64,000 bases of DNA, from contig CAVRGL010000007.1 in NCBI GenBank assembly GCA_963720735.1, positions 1-64,000 on the forward strand, read 5' to 3'. A model generated the notes under the pieces. That model did not search any database, was not told the DNA's origin, and saw only the letters and a program-made list of their open reading frames with translations. Every line of letters begins with the position of its first letter. The first letter of the stretch is position 1. Made by a program: the position numbers and the translations under genes. Source of the stretch: JBBRHQ01 sp963720735 (lineage in GTDB: Bacteria; Actinomycetota; Thermoleophilia; Solirubrobacterales; 70-9). Below are positions 7,379 to 16,579 of the stretch, piece by piece.

Positions 7379-10300
7379 GGCGCGCCCCCACCCCGGAGCA
7401 GACCGCGGCGATCCAGACCAGGGCCCCGGAGGTCCTGGTCGAGGCAGGCGCCGGAACCGGCAAGACCGGGGTGCTCGTCGACCGCTACTGCGAGCTGCTG
7501 CTGCTGGACCGGCTCGAACCCGACGAGGTCCTCGCCTTCACCTTCACCGAGCGGGCGGCCGCCCAGCTCCGCGAGCGGATCCGCTCCGAGCTGGAGCGCC
7601 GGATGCGCGAGGCGGGCCCCGGGGAGACCGCGGAACGGATCCGGGTGGTGCTCGACGGGCTCGGCGCGGCGCCGATCACGACGATCCACGGCTTCTGCCG
7701 CAGGCTGCTCGCCTCCCACCCGGTCGCCGCGGGCATCGATCCCTCCTTCAGGGTGCTCGAGGATGCCGAGTCGCAGCGGCTGGCCCAGGGTGCCTTCGGC
7801 GAAGCCCTGGAGGAGTTCCTCGGCGACGACGACGAGGAGCGGGAGACGACGGTCGCCGCCTACGGGATCGACGGCCTGCGCGGCGCGGTGATCGCCGCCC
7901 ACGAGGAGCTGCGGAGCTCCGGCCAGGCAGAGCCACAGCTTCCCCCGGCGCCGGAGACCGACCTGCTCGGGGCGCTCGCCGCGCTGGAGGAAGCCGCGGC
8001 CGCCGCGATCGCGGAGGAAGGCTGCAGGGGGGGTCACCGGGAGAAGATGGAGGCCGCCCGCGCCCTCGCCGCGGCGAGGGCGAAGCGGGTTCCCTCCGTC
8101 GATCAGCTGCTGCGGCTCGGCTTCTCCTCCAAGAACCCGCTGCGCCGCGACTACCTCGAGGCGCTCGGCGCCGCGACCGCAGCGGTCGGCGAGCAGGAGG
8201 GCGGGCGCCAGGCCTACGCGCACATCTCCGAGCTGGTGCGGAGCTTCGGCGCCCGCTACGCCGAGGCCAAGGAGGAGCGCTCGGGGCTCGACTTCGAGGA
8301 CCTCCAGCTCTCCGCGGTCCGCCTGCTGGAGCAGAGCTCCGCGGTCAGGGAGGCCTACGCCGGGCGCTTCAAGCACCTGCTCGTCGACGAGTTCCAGGAC
8401 ACCAACGGGCTGCAGCTCGAGCTGATCGAGGCCCTGCGCGGGCCCGCGGGCAGCGTTTTTTACGTCGGCGACGAGTTCCAGTCGATCTACGGGTTCCGCC
8501 ACGCCGACGTCGAGGTGTTCCGCCGCCAGCGCGAGCGTCTCTCCTCGCTGCCGGAGGACTCGGTGCTCCCCCTGAGCGGCAACTTCCGCTCCCGCCCGGA
8601 GGTGATCGCCACCGCCAACCGGATCGGGGAGCTGATGCTCCCCGGCTTCCGGGAGCTCACGGTCGGCTCGGCGGAGCAGGCCGACGGCGACCCCCCCGGC
8701 GGGGGTCACGCCGTCGAGCTGCTGCTCACCGAGGAGAAGGGCTGGGAGGAGCTCGACCTCGAACGCGCCGTCGACGACGGCACCAGCCCAAGGTTCCTCG
8801 CCGAGGCGCGCCACCTCGCCGAGCGGCTGCGGGAGCTCGCCGAGGCCGGCGTTCCCCGCCGCGAGATGGTCGTCCTGCTGCGAGCCTTCACCCGGGTCGA
8901 CGTCTACGAGGAGGCGCTTCATCGGGCCGGCCTCCGCCCCTACGTGGTCGGCGGGCGCGGCTACTGGTCCGGCCAGCAGGTCGGCGACGTCCTCTGCCTG
9001 CTGCGGGTGATCGCCAACCCGCTCGACGACGAGGCGCTGCTCGGCGCGCTCTCCTCGCCCGCCTTCGGCGCATCGCCCGATTCCCTTTGGCTCCTGAGGC
9101 GGGCCAGCGGGCGGGGCCGCCCCCTGTGGCCGGCGCTGCTGCGCGTCCTCGACGCCGGCCGGGCCAGCCTCCCCGAGCCCGAGTGGCTCGAGCACGTCGG
9201 GCCCGAGGACCGCGACGCCTTCGCGGCGCTCGAATCGGTGGTCGCCGAGCTGAGCCGGGCCGGTACCCGGCTCTCGCTGGAGCGGACGATCGAGCGCGCC
9301 GTGACCCTGAGCGGCTACGACCTCGCGGTGCTGATGCGAAGCGCCGGGCGGCTGCGGTTGGCGAACGTCCGCAAGCTGATGCGGATGGCGCGCGAGTACG
9401 AGTCGGCCGAGGGGCGTGACCTGCGCGGGTTCCTCGAGTTCGCCGAGTTCCGCGCCGGGCGCGACGACGAGGCGGTCGCGGCGACGGAGGCCGAGGACCA
9501 CGACGGGGTGCGGGTGATGACGATCCACAGCGCCAAGGGGCTCGAGTTCGAGGTCGTCGCGGTCCCCTCGCTCGACCGCGGGCTGCTCTCGGGAGGCTTC
9601 GCACCCCCGCTGCGGATCGGGCCACAGGAAGCGGAGCAGCGGAAAGTCGGGATGCGGCTGACCCGCCTCGGGGCGAAATCGCTGCCGCTCTTCGACCTCG
9701 ACGAGCTTGTCGAGCGCGGCAACGAACTCGCCTCCGAGGAGGAGCGGCGCCTCTTCTACGTCGCCGTGACCAGGGCGAGGAAGCGGTTGATCATGAGCGG
9801 GGTGAGACCGGACAACCCGGCCAGCGAGCAGAAGCCCGGGACCTCGGTGCTGGCGCGGCTGCTCCTCGCCCCCGACCTGGGGGCCGGGATCGGCGACGGC
9901 GAGGTGGTGGCCCTCCCCGCTCCGCGGCCGCGCAGCGGGCTCGAGGCCGAGTTCGACGGAGGCGAGCTGCTGGTGCGGGTCAACACGCCCAGCCCGGAGC
10001 GGGCGGCTGCCCTGGTCGCCTCATCGGCGTCCCCCCCGCCACCGCCACGGCCCGGCTCGGGCTCGCCGCGGCTGCTCGCCGCCGCCAGCCCGCCGGCGCC
10101 TCTGCGACCGCTCTCCTACACGGCCCTGCGCGAGCACGAGCGCTGCGGCTTCCGCTTCTACGCCGAGCGGGTGCTGGGGATGGCGCCGCCGCCGGAGCGC
10201 GGCGCCGGGGCCGTGGCCCGCCGCGGCGAGCGCTTCGGCTTCGGCAGAACCGTCCACTCGCTGCTCGAATTCTCCGCCAGGCGCCGCTGGATCGATCCAC

Positions 10301-10884
10301 CCGCGGAGCTGGTCCGCCGCACCCTCGCCGCGGAGGGGCTCGAACCGAGCGAGGAGCTGACCGAGGCGGCGATCGAGCAGGTGCGCGGCTGGACCGGCTC
10401 GGAGCTCTGCGCCGAGCTGGGCGCCCGCGGTACCGCGATCCGGCCCGAGCTGCCGCTGCTGCTCGAGCTCGGAGGAGCGGTGATCCGGGGCTCGATCGAC
10501 CTGATGGCCGAGCCCGCGGTCGGCCCGCCGACCGTGATCGACTACAAGACCGACCGCCTCGGCGAGGCGGCGCCGGCCGAGCGCGCCGGCGGCTACGAGA
10601 CCCAGCGGCTGCTCTACGCGCTCGCCGCAGCCGAGGCGAGCGGCGCCGAGTCGGTACGGGTCGGCTACGTCTTCCTCGAGCGTCCGGCGGACCCCGTCCT
10701 CACCGAGCTCGGCCCCGACGAGCTGGGCCTGGCCCGCGCCGAGCTCGAGCGCCGGGTGGCGGCGATCGCCGCCGGGAGCTTCGAGGTCACCGAGGACCCC
10801 GACTGGTCGCTCTGTCACGACTGCCCGGCTCGCCACCACCTCTGCAGCGGACCGGCCCGCGAGCCGGAGGCCGCGGCAGCCTAG
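7375..10884 (+). CDS. AddA/AdnB-like UvrD-family helicase-nuclease
   Basis: A 1169-residue SF1A helicase joined to a nuclease. The motifs in order are GAGTGKT (Walker A, residues 25-31), LLVDEFQDTN (motif II, about 335), VGDEFQSIYGFRHAD (III), GNFRSRPEV (IV), VMTIHSAKGLEFEVV (V, about 713) and VAVTRARKRL (VI). The C-terminal PD-(D/E)XK domain has GSIDLM and VIDYKTDRLGE (about 1055). It also carries its own four-cysteine set: CGFRF at about 922 and CHDCPARHHLC at about 1146-1156. So both subunits of this pair appear to carry a nuclease with an iron-sulfur staple. It overlaps the upstream subunit by four bases. The stop shares a CTAG with xseB. Confidence 0.9.
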   Translation: MRRAPTPEQTAAIQTRAPEVLVEAGAGTGKTGVLVDRYCELLLLDRLEPDEVLAFTFTERAAAQLRERIRSELERRMREAGPGETAERIRVVLDGLGAAPITTIHGFCRRLLASHPVAAGIDPSFRVLEDAESQRLAQGAFGEALEEFLGDDDEERETTVAAYGIDGLRGAVIAAHEELRSSGQAEPQLPPAPETDLLGALAALEEAAAAAIAEEGCRGGHREKMEAARALAAARAKRVPSVDQLLRLGFSSKNPLRRDYLEALGAATAAVGEQEGGRQAYAHISELVRSFGARYAEAKEERSGLDFEDLQLSAVRLLEQSSAVREAYAGRFKHLLVDEFQDTNGLQLELIEALRGPAGSVFYVGDEFQSIYGFRHADVEVFRRQRERLSSLPEDSVLPLSGNFRSRPEVIATANRIGELMLPGFRELTVGSAEQADGDPPGGGHAVELLLTEEKGWEELDLERAVDDGTSPRFLAEARHLAERLRELAEAGVPRREMVVLLRAFTRVDVYEEALHRAGLRPYVVGGRGYWSGQQVGDVLCLLRVIANPLDDEALLGALSSPAFGASPDSLWLLRRASGRGRPLWPALLRVLDAGRASLPEPEWLEHVGPEDRDAFAALESVVAELSRAGTRLSLERTIERAVTLSGYDLAVLMRSAGRLRLANVRKLMRMAREYESAEGRDLRGFLEFAEFRAGRDDEAVAATEAEDHDGVRVMTIHSAKGLEFEVVAVPSLDRGLLSGGFAPPLRIGPQEAEQRKVGMRLTRLGAKSLPLFDLDELVERGNELASEEERRLFYVAVTRARKRLIMSGVRPDNPASEQKPGTSVLARLLLAPDLGAGIGDGEVVALPAPRPRSGLEAEFDGGELLVRVNTPSPERAAALVASSASPPPPPRPGSGSPRLLAAASPPAPLRPLSYTALREHERCGFRFYAERVLGMAPPPERGAGAVARRGERFGFGRTVHSLLEFSARRRWIDPPAELVRRTLAAEGLEPSEELTEAAIEQVRGWTGSELCAELGARGTAIRPELPLLLELGGAVIRGSIDLMAEPAVGPPTVIDYKTDRLGEAAPAERAGGYETQRLLYALAAAEASGAESVRVGYVFLERPADPVLTELGPDELGLARAELERRVAAIAAGSFEVTEDPDWSLCHDCPARHHLCSGPAREPEAAAA

Positions 10885-11132
10885 GAATCCGCCTCCGGAG
10901 CGGCCGGGTCCGGGGGGCCGGTTTCGAGGCGGGCCGCCAGCTCGTCGAGGCGCAGCTCCTTCAGGCCGGCGCCGACCGCGTCCAGCTCACCGGCGCAGTA
11001 GCTGACCAGCTCCTGCCCCTCCCGGCAGAGGTCGAGCGTCTCTCGCAACCCGGCCTGGCCGGAGTCGAGCCGCTCGATGATCCCCTCCAGCCTCTCGACC
11101 GCGGCCTCGTAGCTCTCAGGTGCCTCGCTCAC
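10881..11132 (-). CDS. xseB: Exodeoxyribonuclease VII small subunit
   Basis: An 83-residue protein with the classic XseB pattern: YEAAVERLEGIIERLDSGQ, then LRETLDLCREGQELVSYC and a helical tail. XseB binds the large subunit and completes exonuclease VII, which degrades single-stranded DNA into oligonucleotides. The gene overlaps the end of xseA by 17 bases, so expression is coupled. Its stop and that of the facing helicase gene share a single CTAG at 10881-10884. Confidence 0.92.
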   Translation of the reverse strand: MSEAPESYEAAVERLEGIIERLDSGQAGLRETLDLCREGQELVSYCAGELDAVGAGLKELRLDELAARLETGPPDPAAPEADS

Positions 11133-12561
11133 TCGCCTCCCCCCGATCTCTGGATTCCTCTTCGATCCTCACCCCGAGCCGCCCGTCGGCGAACCTGAGG
11201 CGCAGGCGCTCCGCGGCCCGCGCCTCGGCGGCGCTCGTCACCGGCTCACCGTCCCCGGTCTCGGCCAGAGCGTAGCCGCGCTCCAGGGTCCGCTCTGGGT
11301 CGTGGGCGCGCAGCGCGACCCGGGTCCGCTCCAGCGCCTCGCGGCGGCGGCGAAGCCCGGCGGCGGCGGAGCGCCCGACGCCCTCCGCCCGCCTGCGCTG
11401 GGCGCGCTGCTCGTCGGCGAGCGAGGCGGCGGCGCGATCCGCGGCGCGGCGCAGGACGACGAGGGCGATCCGCCGCTGCGATGCGGCGCGGTCGCGCAGC
11501 CCGCGGTCGGCTGCCGCGCGGATCTCCCGCGTCTTCTGGTGAAGCGCGGCGCGCTCGCGGCGCAGCGCTCGCTCGGGGCCACGGGCCAGCCCGGCGAGGT
11601 GCCGGGCCCTGCCGGCGACCGCGCTCTGCGCGCAGCGCCGCAGGATGGCGCCGCTTCTGCGCAGGGAGCGCCTCGCTTCCTCGCAGTCGAGCGGCACCGC
11701 AGCCTCGGCCGCATGGGTCGGCGTCGAGCAGCAGACGGCGGCGACGTCGTCGATCAGGGTCGAGTCGCGCTGGTGGCCGACGGCGCTGATCACCGGGACC
11801 CGCAGGATCGACACGGTGCGGCAGAGGGTCTCATCACAGAACGCCCATAGGTCGGCGAGGCTGCCGCCGCCCCTGGAGACGACGATCACCTCGACCTCGG
11901 GGATCGCGGCGAGGCCGCTGATCGCCGCAGTGATCGCCGGCGCCGCGCGGCGGTCCTGGACCGGCGCGAAGCCCCAGACGATCGTCCCTCGCCAGCCCCT
12001 GCGCTCGAGACCCGCGAGCAGGTCCTGGCGCGCGGCGCCGCCCTCGGCCGTGACCACGCCGATCGTCTTCGGCAGCAGCGGCCGGGGCAGCATCTTCTGC
12101 GGCTCGAACGCCCCCTCGGACTCGAGCTTTCGCCGCAACGCCGCCAGCCGGGCGATCAGGTCGCCCTCTCCCACCAGGTGTATGTGGGTGGCGCGGAAGG
12201 AGAAGCTGGGCGAGGACTGGGCGCTTCCCGGGTAGTAGTCGGGCCCGCCGCCGACCACGACCGAGGCGCCGTCGCGGAGCGCCCCCTCGGGAAGCCCGAG
12301 CTTCTCCAGGTCGGAGCGCCAGATCGAGCAGTTGACGGCGCCGTCTGAGTCGCGCAGGTCGAAGTACGCCTGCACCCTGCCGAGGTTGAAGCCGGTGACC
12401 TCGCCGATCAGCAGCACCCGGGCGCGCTTTCGAAGCTCGCGCTGCAGGACCCGGGCGTAGTCGCCGACCGCGAAGGGGCCGGGCAGATCGGGGGCCACCG
12501 GGGCGCCCGCATCGCGAGCCCCGCTCCCCTCGGCCCCTCCGGTTGTCGCCTCCTCGGCCAC
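11116..12561 (-). CDS. xseA: Exodeoxyribonuclease VII large subunit
   Basis: The catalytic subunit of exonuclease VII. An N-terminal OB-fold includes LLIGEVTGFNLGRVQAYFDLRDS. The catalytic domain follows with KTIGVVTAEGGAARQDLL, VSRGGGSLADLWAFCDE and VGHQRDSTLIDDVA, then a long Arg-rich coiled region and a C-terminal ERTLERGYALAE motif. I place the start at GTG 12561 (about 481 residues), because longer versions overlap the facing gamma-glutamylcyclotransferase-like gene and add low-complexity sequence. No strong ribosome binding site marks this start, so it is uncertain by some tens of codons. Confidence 0.88.
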   Translation of the reverse strand: MAEEATTGGAEGSGARDAGAPVAPDLPGPFAVGDYARVLQRELRKRARVLLIGEVTGFNLGRVQAYFDLRDSDGAVNCSIWRSDLEKLGLPEGALRDGASVVVGGGPDYYPGSAQSSPSFSFRATHIHLVGEGDLIARLAALRRKLESEGAFEPQKMLPRPLLPKTIGVVTAEGGAARQDLLAGLERRGWRGTIVWGFAPVQDRRAAPAITAAISGLAAIPEVEVIVVSRGGGSLADLWAFCDETLCRTVSILRVPVISAVGHQRDSTLIDDVAAVCCSTPTHAAEAAVPLDCEEARRSLRRSGAILRRCAQSAVAGRARHLAGLARGPERALRRERAALHQKTREIRAAADRGLRDRAASQRRIALVVLRRAADRAAASLADEQRAQRRRAEGVGRSAAAGLRRRREALERTRVALRAHDPERTLERGYALAETGDGEPVTSAAEARAAERLRLRFADGRLGVRIEEESRDRGEASERGT

Positions 12562-12583
12562 GGGGAGAGAATGACAGCAGACG

Positions 12584-13162
12584 ATGACCCCGATCGCGGT
12601 GTTCGGATACGCCTCGCTGGTCGACCCGAGGAGCGCCGGCGCGACCCTGGAACGAGAGGTGCGCGCCTCCACGGCGCGGCTGCCGGGCTGGCAGCGTCGC
12701 TGGTCGCTGCTGCGCGACAACCTGCGAGCCGAGAAGACCTTCGCGATCGACCCCGGTGGCGAGGTGCCGCCCTACGTCCTCGGCCTCAACCTCGAGCCCG
12801 CGGCGGACTCCGCTCCGGCGGCGAACGGGGTCCTGATCGAGGTCACCGAGCCAGAGCTCGAGCGGCTCGACCTGCGGGAGATGCGCTACGACCGCCTCGA
12901 GGTGAGCGATTCGGTGATCGCCGATCACGGCTTCGAGACGATCTTCACCTACGTCGCCAAGCAGGAGCACTTCTGTTCCGAGCCGCCGCGGGGGGCGGTG
13001 ATCCTCAGCCACTACGCCAGCACGGTCGCGGGCGGCTTCGCCGCGCTGGGGGCCGACGAGCACGAGGCATACCTCGAGTCCACCCAGCCCCACCCGGTCA
13101 GGGTCGTCGACGGTGTCCTCATCCGCGACGAGATCCCGCCGGGGAATCCGCGCGCCTGGTGA
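12584..13162 (+). CDS. Gamma-glutamylcyclotransferase-like family protein
   Basis: A 192-residue protein beginning MTPIAVFGYASLVDP. The FGYxSLV sequence is the substrate-loop signature of the gamma-glutamylcyclotransferase-like fold, and the expected RWSLLRDNL, GVLIEVTEPELERLDLREMRYDR and EHEAYLESTQ elements follow. The family cleaves gamma-glutamyl or related amide linkages, but many members have no known substrate. The acidic residue usually needed for catalysis probably lies in the ELERLDLRE segment. The gene diverges from xseA with about 22 bases between the starts. Confidence 0.8.
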   Translation: MTPIAVFGYASLVDPRSAGATLEREVRASTARLPGWQRRWSLLRDNLRAEKTFAIDPGGEVPPYVLGLNLEPAADSAPAANGVLIEVTEPELERLDLREMRYDRLEVSDSVIADHGFETIFTYVAKQEHFCSEPPRGAVILSHYASTVAGGFAALGADEHEAYLESTQPHPVRVVDGVLIRDEIPPGNPRAW

Positions 13163-13182
13163 GCGGCTGCCGTCCTTCGGGC

Positions 13183-13539
13183 TCAGCAGTCCCAGCGGCG
13201 CGCCCAATCCTTCAGCTCGGCCATCGCCGGCTTCAGGTCGGCCCCCTTCGAGGTCAGCTCGTAGCTGACCCGGACCGGGCTGCCGGGCTCGACCGAGCGC
13301 TCCAGCAACCCCTCCTCCTCGAGCTCGCGCAGGCGCTGCGAGAGCAGCCGGTCCGAGAGGCCGGGGACGGCGCGCCCCAGCTCGCCGTAGCGCATCGGCC
13401 CGTCGCCGAGGGCGTCGAGGATGGCCCCGTTCCAGCGCTTCCCGACCAGCTCGATCGCGGCGTGGAAGTGCGGGCAGACGCAGTCCCCCGGAGCTGCCTC
13501 GGGCATGCCAGGACGATCTCGGCTGGCCGATCTCCCCAT
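13183..13539 (-). CDS. HxlR (DUF24) family transcriptional regulator
   Basis: A 118-residue winged-helix regulator. Typical HxlR features are the N-terminal cysteines (GDCVCPHFHAAIELVGKRW, Cys20 and Cys22), the LGDGPMRYGELGRAVPGLSDRLLSQRLRELEEEGLL recognition helices and a basic wing. The cysteine just before the first helix is the redox or electrophile sensor in characterised members such as YodB and HypR. A GGGAGG precedes the ATG at 13539. An inverted repeat at 13553-13567, just upstream of the start, is a probable autoregulatory site. Confidence 0.9.
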   Translation of the reverse strand: MGRSASRDRPGMPEAAPGDCVCPHFHAAIELVGKRWNGAILDALGDGPMRYGELGRAVPGLSDRLLSQRLRELEEEGLLERSVEPGSPVRVSYELTSKGADLKPAMAELKDWARRWDC

Positions 13540-13552
13540 CGCCTCCCGCCAC

Positions 13553-13567
13553 CTTACCGATCGTAAG
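13553..13567. promoter_or_regulatory. Candidate HxlR operator
   Basis: Inverted repeat CTTAC-N5-GTAAG, extended on one side to GTAAGTA, which resembles the half-sites bound by DUF24/HxlR regulators. It lies 14-28 bases upstream of the HxlR start codon on the minus strand, a position suited to autorepression. The symmetry is seen directly; the regulator assignment is inferred. Confidence 0.45.
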
Positions 13568-13586
13568 TACCGTCCCCGCGATCCAG

Positions 13587-13635
13587 GCCGAACGCAAGGT
13601 CACGGCTCCCATGCATGCATAAGGTTGCGTTCGGC
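13587..13635. repeat. Inverted repeat downstream of the MarP-like gene
   Basis: Eleven-base perfect arms, GCCGAACGCAA (13587-13597) and TTGCGTTCGGC (13625-13635), flank a 27-base loop containing ATGCATGCAT. It begins 14 bases after the stop of the protease gene, so it could terminate that transcript. There is no T-run after the stem, so it is not a classical intrinsic terminator. Confidence 0.5.
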
Positions 13636-13648
13636 GCTGGACTGGCGG

Positions 13649-14809
13649 TCAGCCGGTGCAGGGGCCGGTGTCCACCGGTCCGTGCACGTCGGCGAGGGCG
13701 GAGCGGACCACGTCGTTGGGCACGGCGAAGCCGCCCTCCGGCCCCCGCGTGGTCGCGGCAAAGACGGTGCCGAGCACCCGGCCGCGGGCGTCGATCACGG
13801 GGCCGCCGGAGTTGCCACTGCGGACCTCGCCCCGCAGGGAGGTGATCTGGCGGCGCAGCGGTCCGTGCCCGTAGGCATCCTGGCTGATCACCTCGCTGGT
13901 CTCGCCGAGGCGCGCCGGCGAGATCGTGAACGACCCGTTCTCGGGGTAGCCGAGCACCGCCGCCTCGGTCCCGGGGTCGGCGTGTGGCGCGATCCCCAGC
14001 GCCGGCACGTCGAGGCCGACCTGGAGCACCGCGAGGTCGTTGGCGGGGTCGTAGTGGACGGGGGTCGCGTCGAGGGTGGCGCCCGACTGGGTGACGACAG
14101 AGGTGTCGTCCTCGCCGGCGACCACGTGGGCGTTGGTGACGATCAGCCCGGGAGCCGCCATCCAGCCCGAGCCCTCGATCCCCAGGCCGCAGGCGGTGCC
14201 CAGCACCTTGAACACGGAGTTGCCGGCCCGGCGCACCTGGGGATCCCCCGAGACCGAGGAGTCGGGCGGCTCGACCGCGGTAGAGGGGCCGCTGACCGCC
14301 GGTGCGGGGTCGACCCGGTTGAGCGCCCGCAGGATCGGCCCCGAGGGCGGCATCACCCCGTTGAGGCTGCGCAGGATCACCGAGCGCTGCACGTCGCCGC
14401 GCAGCTCGACCGCCCCGGGGGCATGGAGCGCGACGGCGCCGAATACCCAGATCAGCCCGAGCGCCGCGGCGGCGATCAGCAGCGCCCCGCCGGCCCCGTC
14501 AGCGACGTGCGAGACCGGACCGCGGATCACCCGCGAGCGCAGGCCGTGGGCGAAGGCCTCCAGCGTGACCGCGATGAACGAGCCGACCAGCAGCGCCCCC
14601 ATCGCGGCGCAGAGCGGCGCGTAGGGAGACTCCGACCCCTGGTTGAGGATCCAGGGGCCGATCCGGCTTCCGAGAAAGGCCCCGAGGCCGAACCCGACCA
14701 GGGTCAGCGCCCCGACGATCAGTCCCTGCTGATAGCCCCAGACGGCGAGAGCCAGGATGAAGCCGACTATCACCCAGTCCAGGATGGTCACGGCCGCAAA
14801 TGAAACCAC
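13649..14809 (-). CDS. MarP-like membrane serine protease (CvpA-trypsin fusion)
   Basis: A 386-residue protein. Four membrane helices of the CvpA/colicin-V-production type occupy about residues 8-130 (TILDWVIVGFILALAVWGYQQG and so on). A trypsin-like periplasmic domain follows. The catalytic triad is visible: His228 (IVTNAHVV), Asp258 (DPANDLAVL) and Ser334 (SGNSGGPV). This arrangement is that of M. tuberculosis MarP (Rv3671c), which protects against acid and oxidative stress by processing envelope hydrolases. It diverges from the penicillin-binding protein gene, consistent with cell-wall duties. A GTG at 14791 is an alternative start. Confidence 0.9.
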   Translation of the reverse strand: MVSFAAVTILDWVIVGFILALAVWGYQQGLIVGALTLVGFGLGAFLGSRIGPWILNQGSESPYAPLCAAMGALLVGSFIAVTLEAFAHGLRSRVIRGPVSHVADGAGGALLIAAAALGLIWVFGAVALHAPGAVELRGDVQRSVILRSLNGVMPPSGPILRALNRVDPAPAVSGPSTAVEPPDSSVSGDPQVRRAGNSVFKVLGTACGLGIEGSGWMAAPGLIVTNAHVVAGEDDTSVVTQSGATLDATPVHYDPANDLAVLQVGLDVPALGIAPHADPGTEAAVLGYPENGSFTISPARLGETSEVISQDAYGHGPLRRQITSLRGEVRSGNSGGPVIDARGRVLGTVFAATTRGPEGGFAVPNDVVRSALADVHGPVDTGPCTG

Positions 14810-14841
14810 GCCGCCCCTCGGGCCACTAACTTTTGCGACCC

Positions 14842-16572
14842 GTGAATAGCCTCCCGCCCGAGGTAGAGCGCCGGCGCCGACTCCTCACCCGCGCCCTTCC
14901 TCTCGCCGTCATCGCCTCCGCCTCGTTCATCGCCGGCGCCGCCACCGGCATCCCCCCCACACCCGAGAAGGACGCCGCGAAGCGCTTCACCGAGGCATGG
15001 GCGCATGGGGACTTCGCGGCGATGCGCGCCGAGCTCAACCCGGCCTCACGCAAGGCGGTGCCGGAGAAGGAGTTCGTCGACGACTACCGGATCGCCAAGG
15101 AGACGGCGACATTGCGCTCGATCGACCCCGGCGGCCCCGACGATCCCACCTCGGAAGGGGGAGCGACGGTTGTCCGGGTGCCGATGGCGATGCACACGAT
15201 CGCCTTCGGCGAAGCAGACCAGGAGCTGGCGCTGCCGTTCGCCGACGGCGGCATCGCCTGGAACCCGAGCCTGGTCTTCCCCGGACTGAGGAAGGGCGAG
15301 CGCCTGCACAGCTCGGTCGAGCTCGCCCCGAGGGCCCCGATCTTCGCCCGCGACGGCTCCGTCCTCGCCGAGGGGCCGGCCGAGGGCCGCAGCCACCCGC
15401 TCGGCAGCGCGGCGATCGATGTCACCGGCGAGGTCGGCGCTGCCGAGCCCGACCGGCGGGAGCAGCTCTCCGCCGAGGGCTACCCGCCCGGGACCCCGGT
15501 CGGGATCAGCGGCGTCGAGGAGGCCTTCAACTCCCGCCTGGCCGGCAAGCCCGGCGGCAAGCTGCTCGCCGAGGGCGATGGCGAGCAGCCCCGGGTGCTT
15601 GCCAGCTCGGACCCGCGCCGGGGCAAGGCGGTGAAGACCACGATCGACCCGGACCTGCAGAGCGTCTCGGTCTCGGCGCTCGCCGGGCGCTCCGGTGGGG
15701 TCGCCGTCCTCGATGCCCGCAATGGCGCCGTCAGAGCGCTGGCCGGGCAGGCGTTCTCGGCGCCCCAGCCCCCCGGGTCCACCTTCAAGGTGATCACCAC
15801 CACGGCCGCGCTGCAGGCGGACGCGGTGTCCCTCGACGACACCTTCCCCTACACCAGCGGCGTCAACGTCGGCGGGCGGTTCATCTCGAATGCCCACGGC
15901 GAGGTCTGCGGCGGGGACTTCCGCACCGCCTTCGCCCAATCGTGCAACGCGGTGTTCGCGCCGCTCGGGCCGAAGGTCGGAAACGACGCGCTGGTCGGCA
16001 CCGCCGATCGCTACGGCTTCAACCAGAAGCCGAGCCTCTATGACGCCGAGGCGACCGCCGCGGTGGACCCGCCAGAGCCCAGCATCCCGGCCGACGTCGG
16101 CGACGACCTCGACCTCGGGGTGAGCGCGATCGGCCAGGGAGAGGTGCTGGCGACGCCGCTGGAGATGGCCAGCGTCTCCCAGACCGTCGCCAACGGAGGG
16201 GTGCGGCTGCCCAACCCGCTGGTGGTGAAGAAGCAGCTGCGCTCCGACGCCAAGCCGACCCGGGTGATGTCGAAGAAGATCTCCGACCAGCTGAACGAGC
16301 TGATGATCGGCGTGGTCACCGGGGGCACCGGGACGGCCGGTGCGATCCCCCAGGCGCAGGTCGCGGGCAAGACGGGAACGGCCGAGCTGGGTCCCGAGCC
16401 GGGCCAGGAGGGCCTGCCCAACCCCCAGCAGATCGTCGATGCCTGGTTCACCGCGTTCGCCCCGGCGAAGAAGGCGAAGCTCGCGGTCGCGGTGATGCTG
16501 GTCGACGCCGGCGCCGACGGGGGCACGGTCGCCGCCCCGATCGCGGCCCAGATCCTCTCCGCCGGCATATGA
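14842..16572 (+). CDS. PBP2a-like peptidoglycan transpeptidase
   Basis: A class B penicillin-binding protein of about 576 residues. After a short cytoplasmic tail and one membrane anchor (LPLAVIASASFIAGAATG), an NTF2-like MecA_N domain follows (KRFTEAWAHGDFAAM...). Then come a linking domain and the transpeptidase with SxxK (PPGSTFK, about residue 313), SxN (QSCN, about 367) and KTG (AGKTGTAE, about 510). It cross-links peptidoglycan outside the membrane. The start could be GTG 14842 or TTG 14833. A conserved hairpin repeat begins eight bases after its stop. Confidence 0.9.
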   Translation: MNSLPPEVERRRRLLTRALPLAVIASASFIAGAATGIPPTPEKDAAKRFTEAWAHGDFAAMRAELNPASRKAVPEKEFVDDYRIAKETATLRSIDPGGPDDPTSEGGATVVRVPMAMHTIAFGEADQELALPFADGGIAWNPSLVFPGLRKGERLHSSVELAPRAPIFARDGSVLAEGPAEGRSHPLGSAAIDVTGEVGAAEPDRREQLSAEGYPPGTPVGISGVEEAFNSRLAGKPGGKLLAEGDGEQPRVLASSDPRRGKAVKTTIDPDLQSVSVSALAGRSGGVAVLDARNGAVRALAGQAFSAPQPPGSTFKVITTTAALQADAVSLDDTFPYTSGVNVGGRFISNAHGEVCGGDFRTAFAQSCNAVFAPLGPKVGNDALVGTADRYGFNQKPSLYDAEATAAVDPPEPSIPADVGDDLDLGVSAIGQGEVLATPLEMASVSQTVANGGVRLPNPLVVKKQLRSDAKPTRVMSKKISDQLNELMIGVVTGGTGTAGAIPQAQVAGKTGTAELGPEPGQEGLPNPQQIVDAWFTAFAPAKKAKLAVAVMLVDAGADGGTVAAPIAAQILSAGI

Positions 16573-16579
16573 CCGGGGG

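Noticed and set aside
7300..9528. A long minus-strand open frame opposite the UvrD-type helicase gene
   Set aside because: It is a shadow of a gene with all helicase motifs in order, and no domain is visible in the antisense product.
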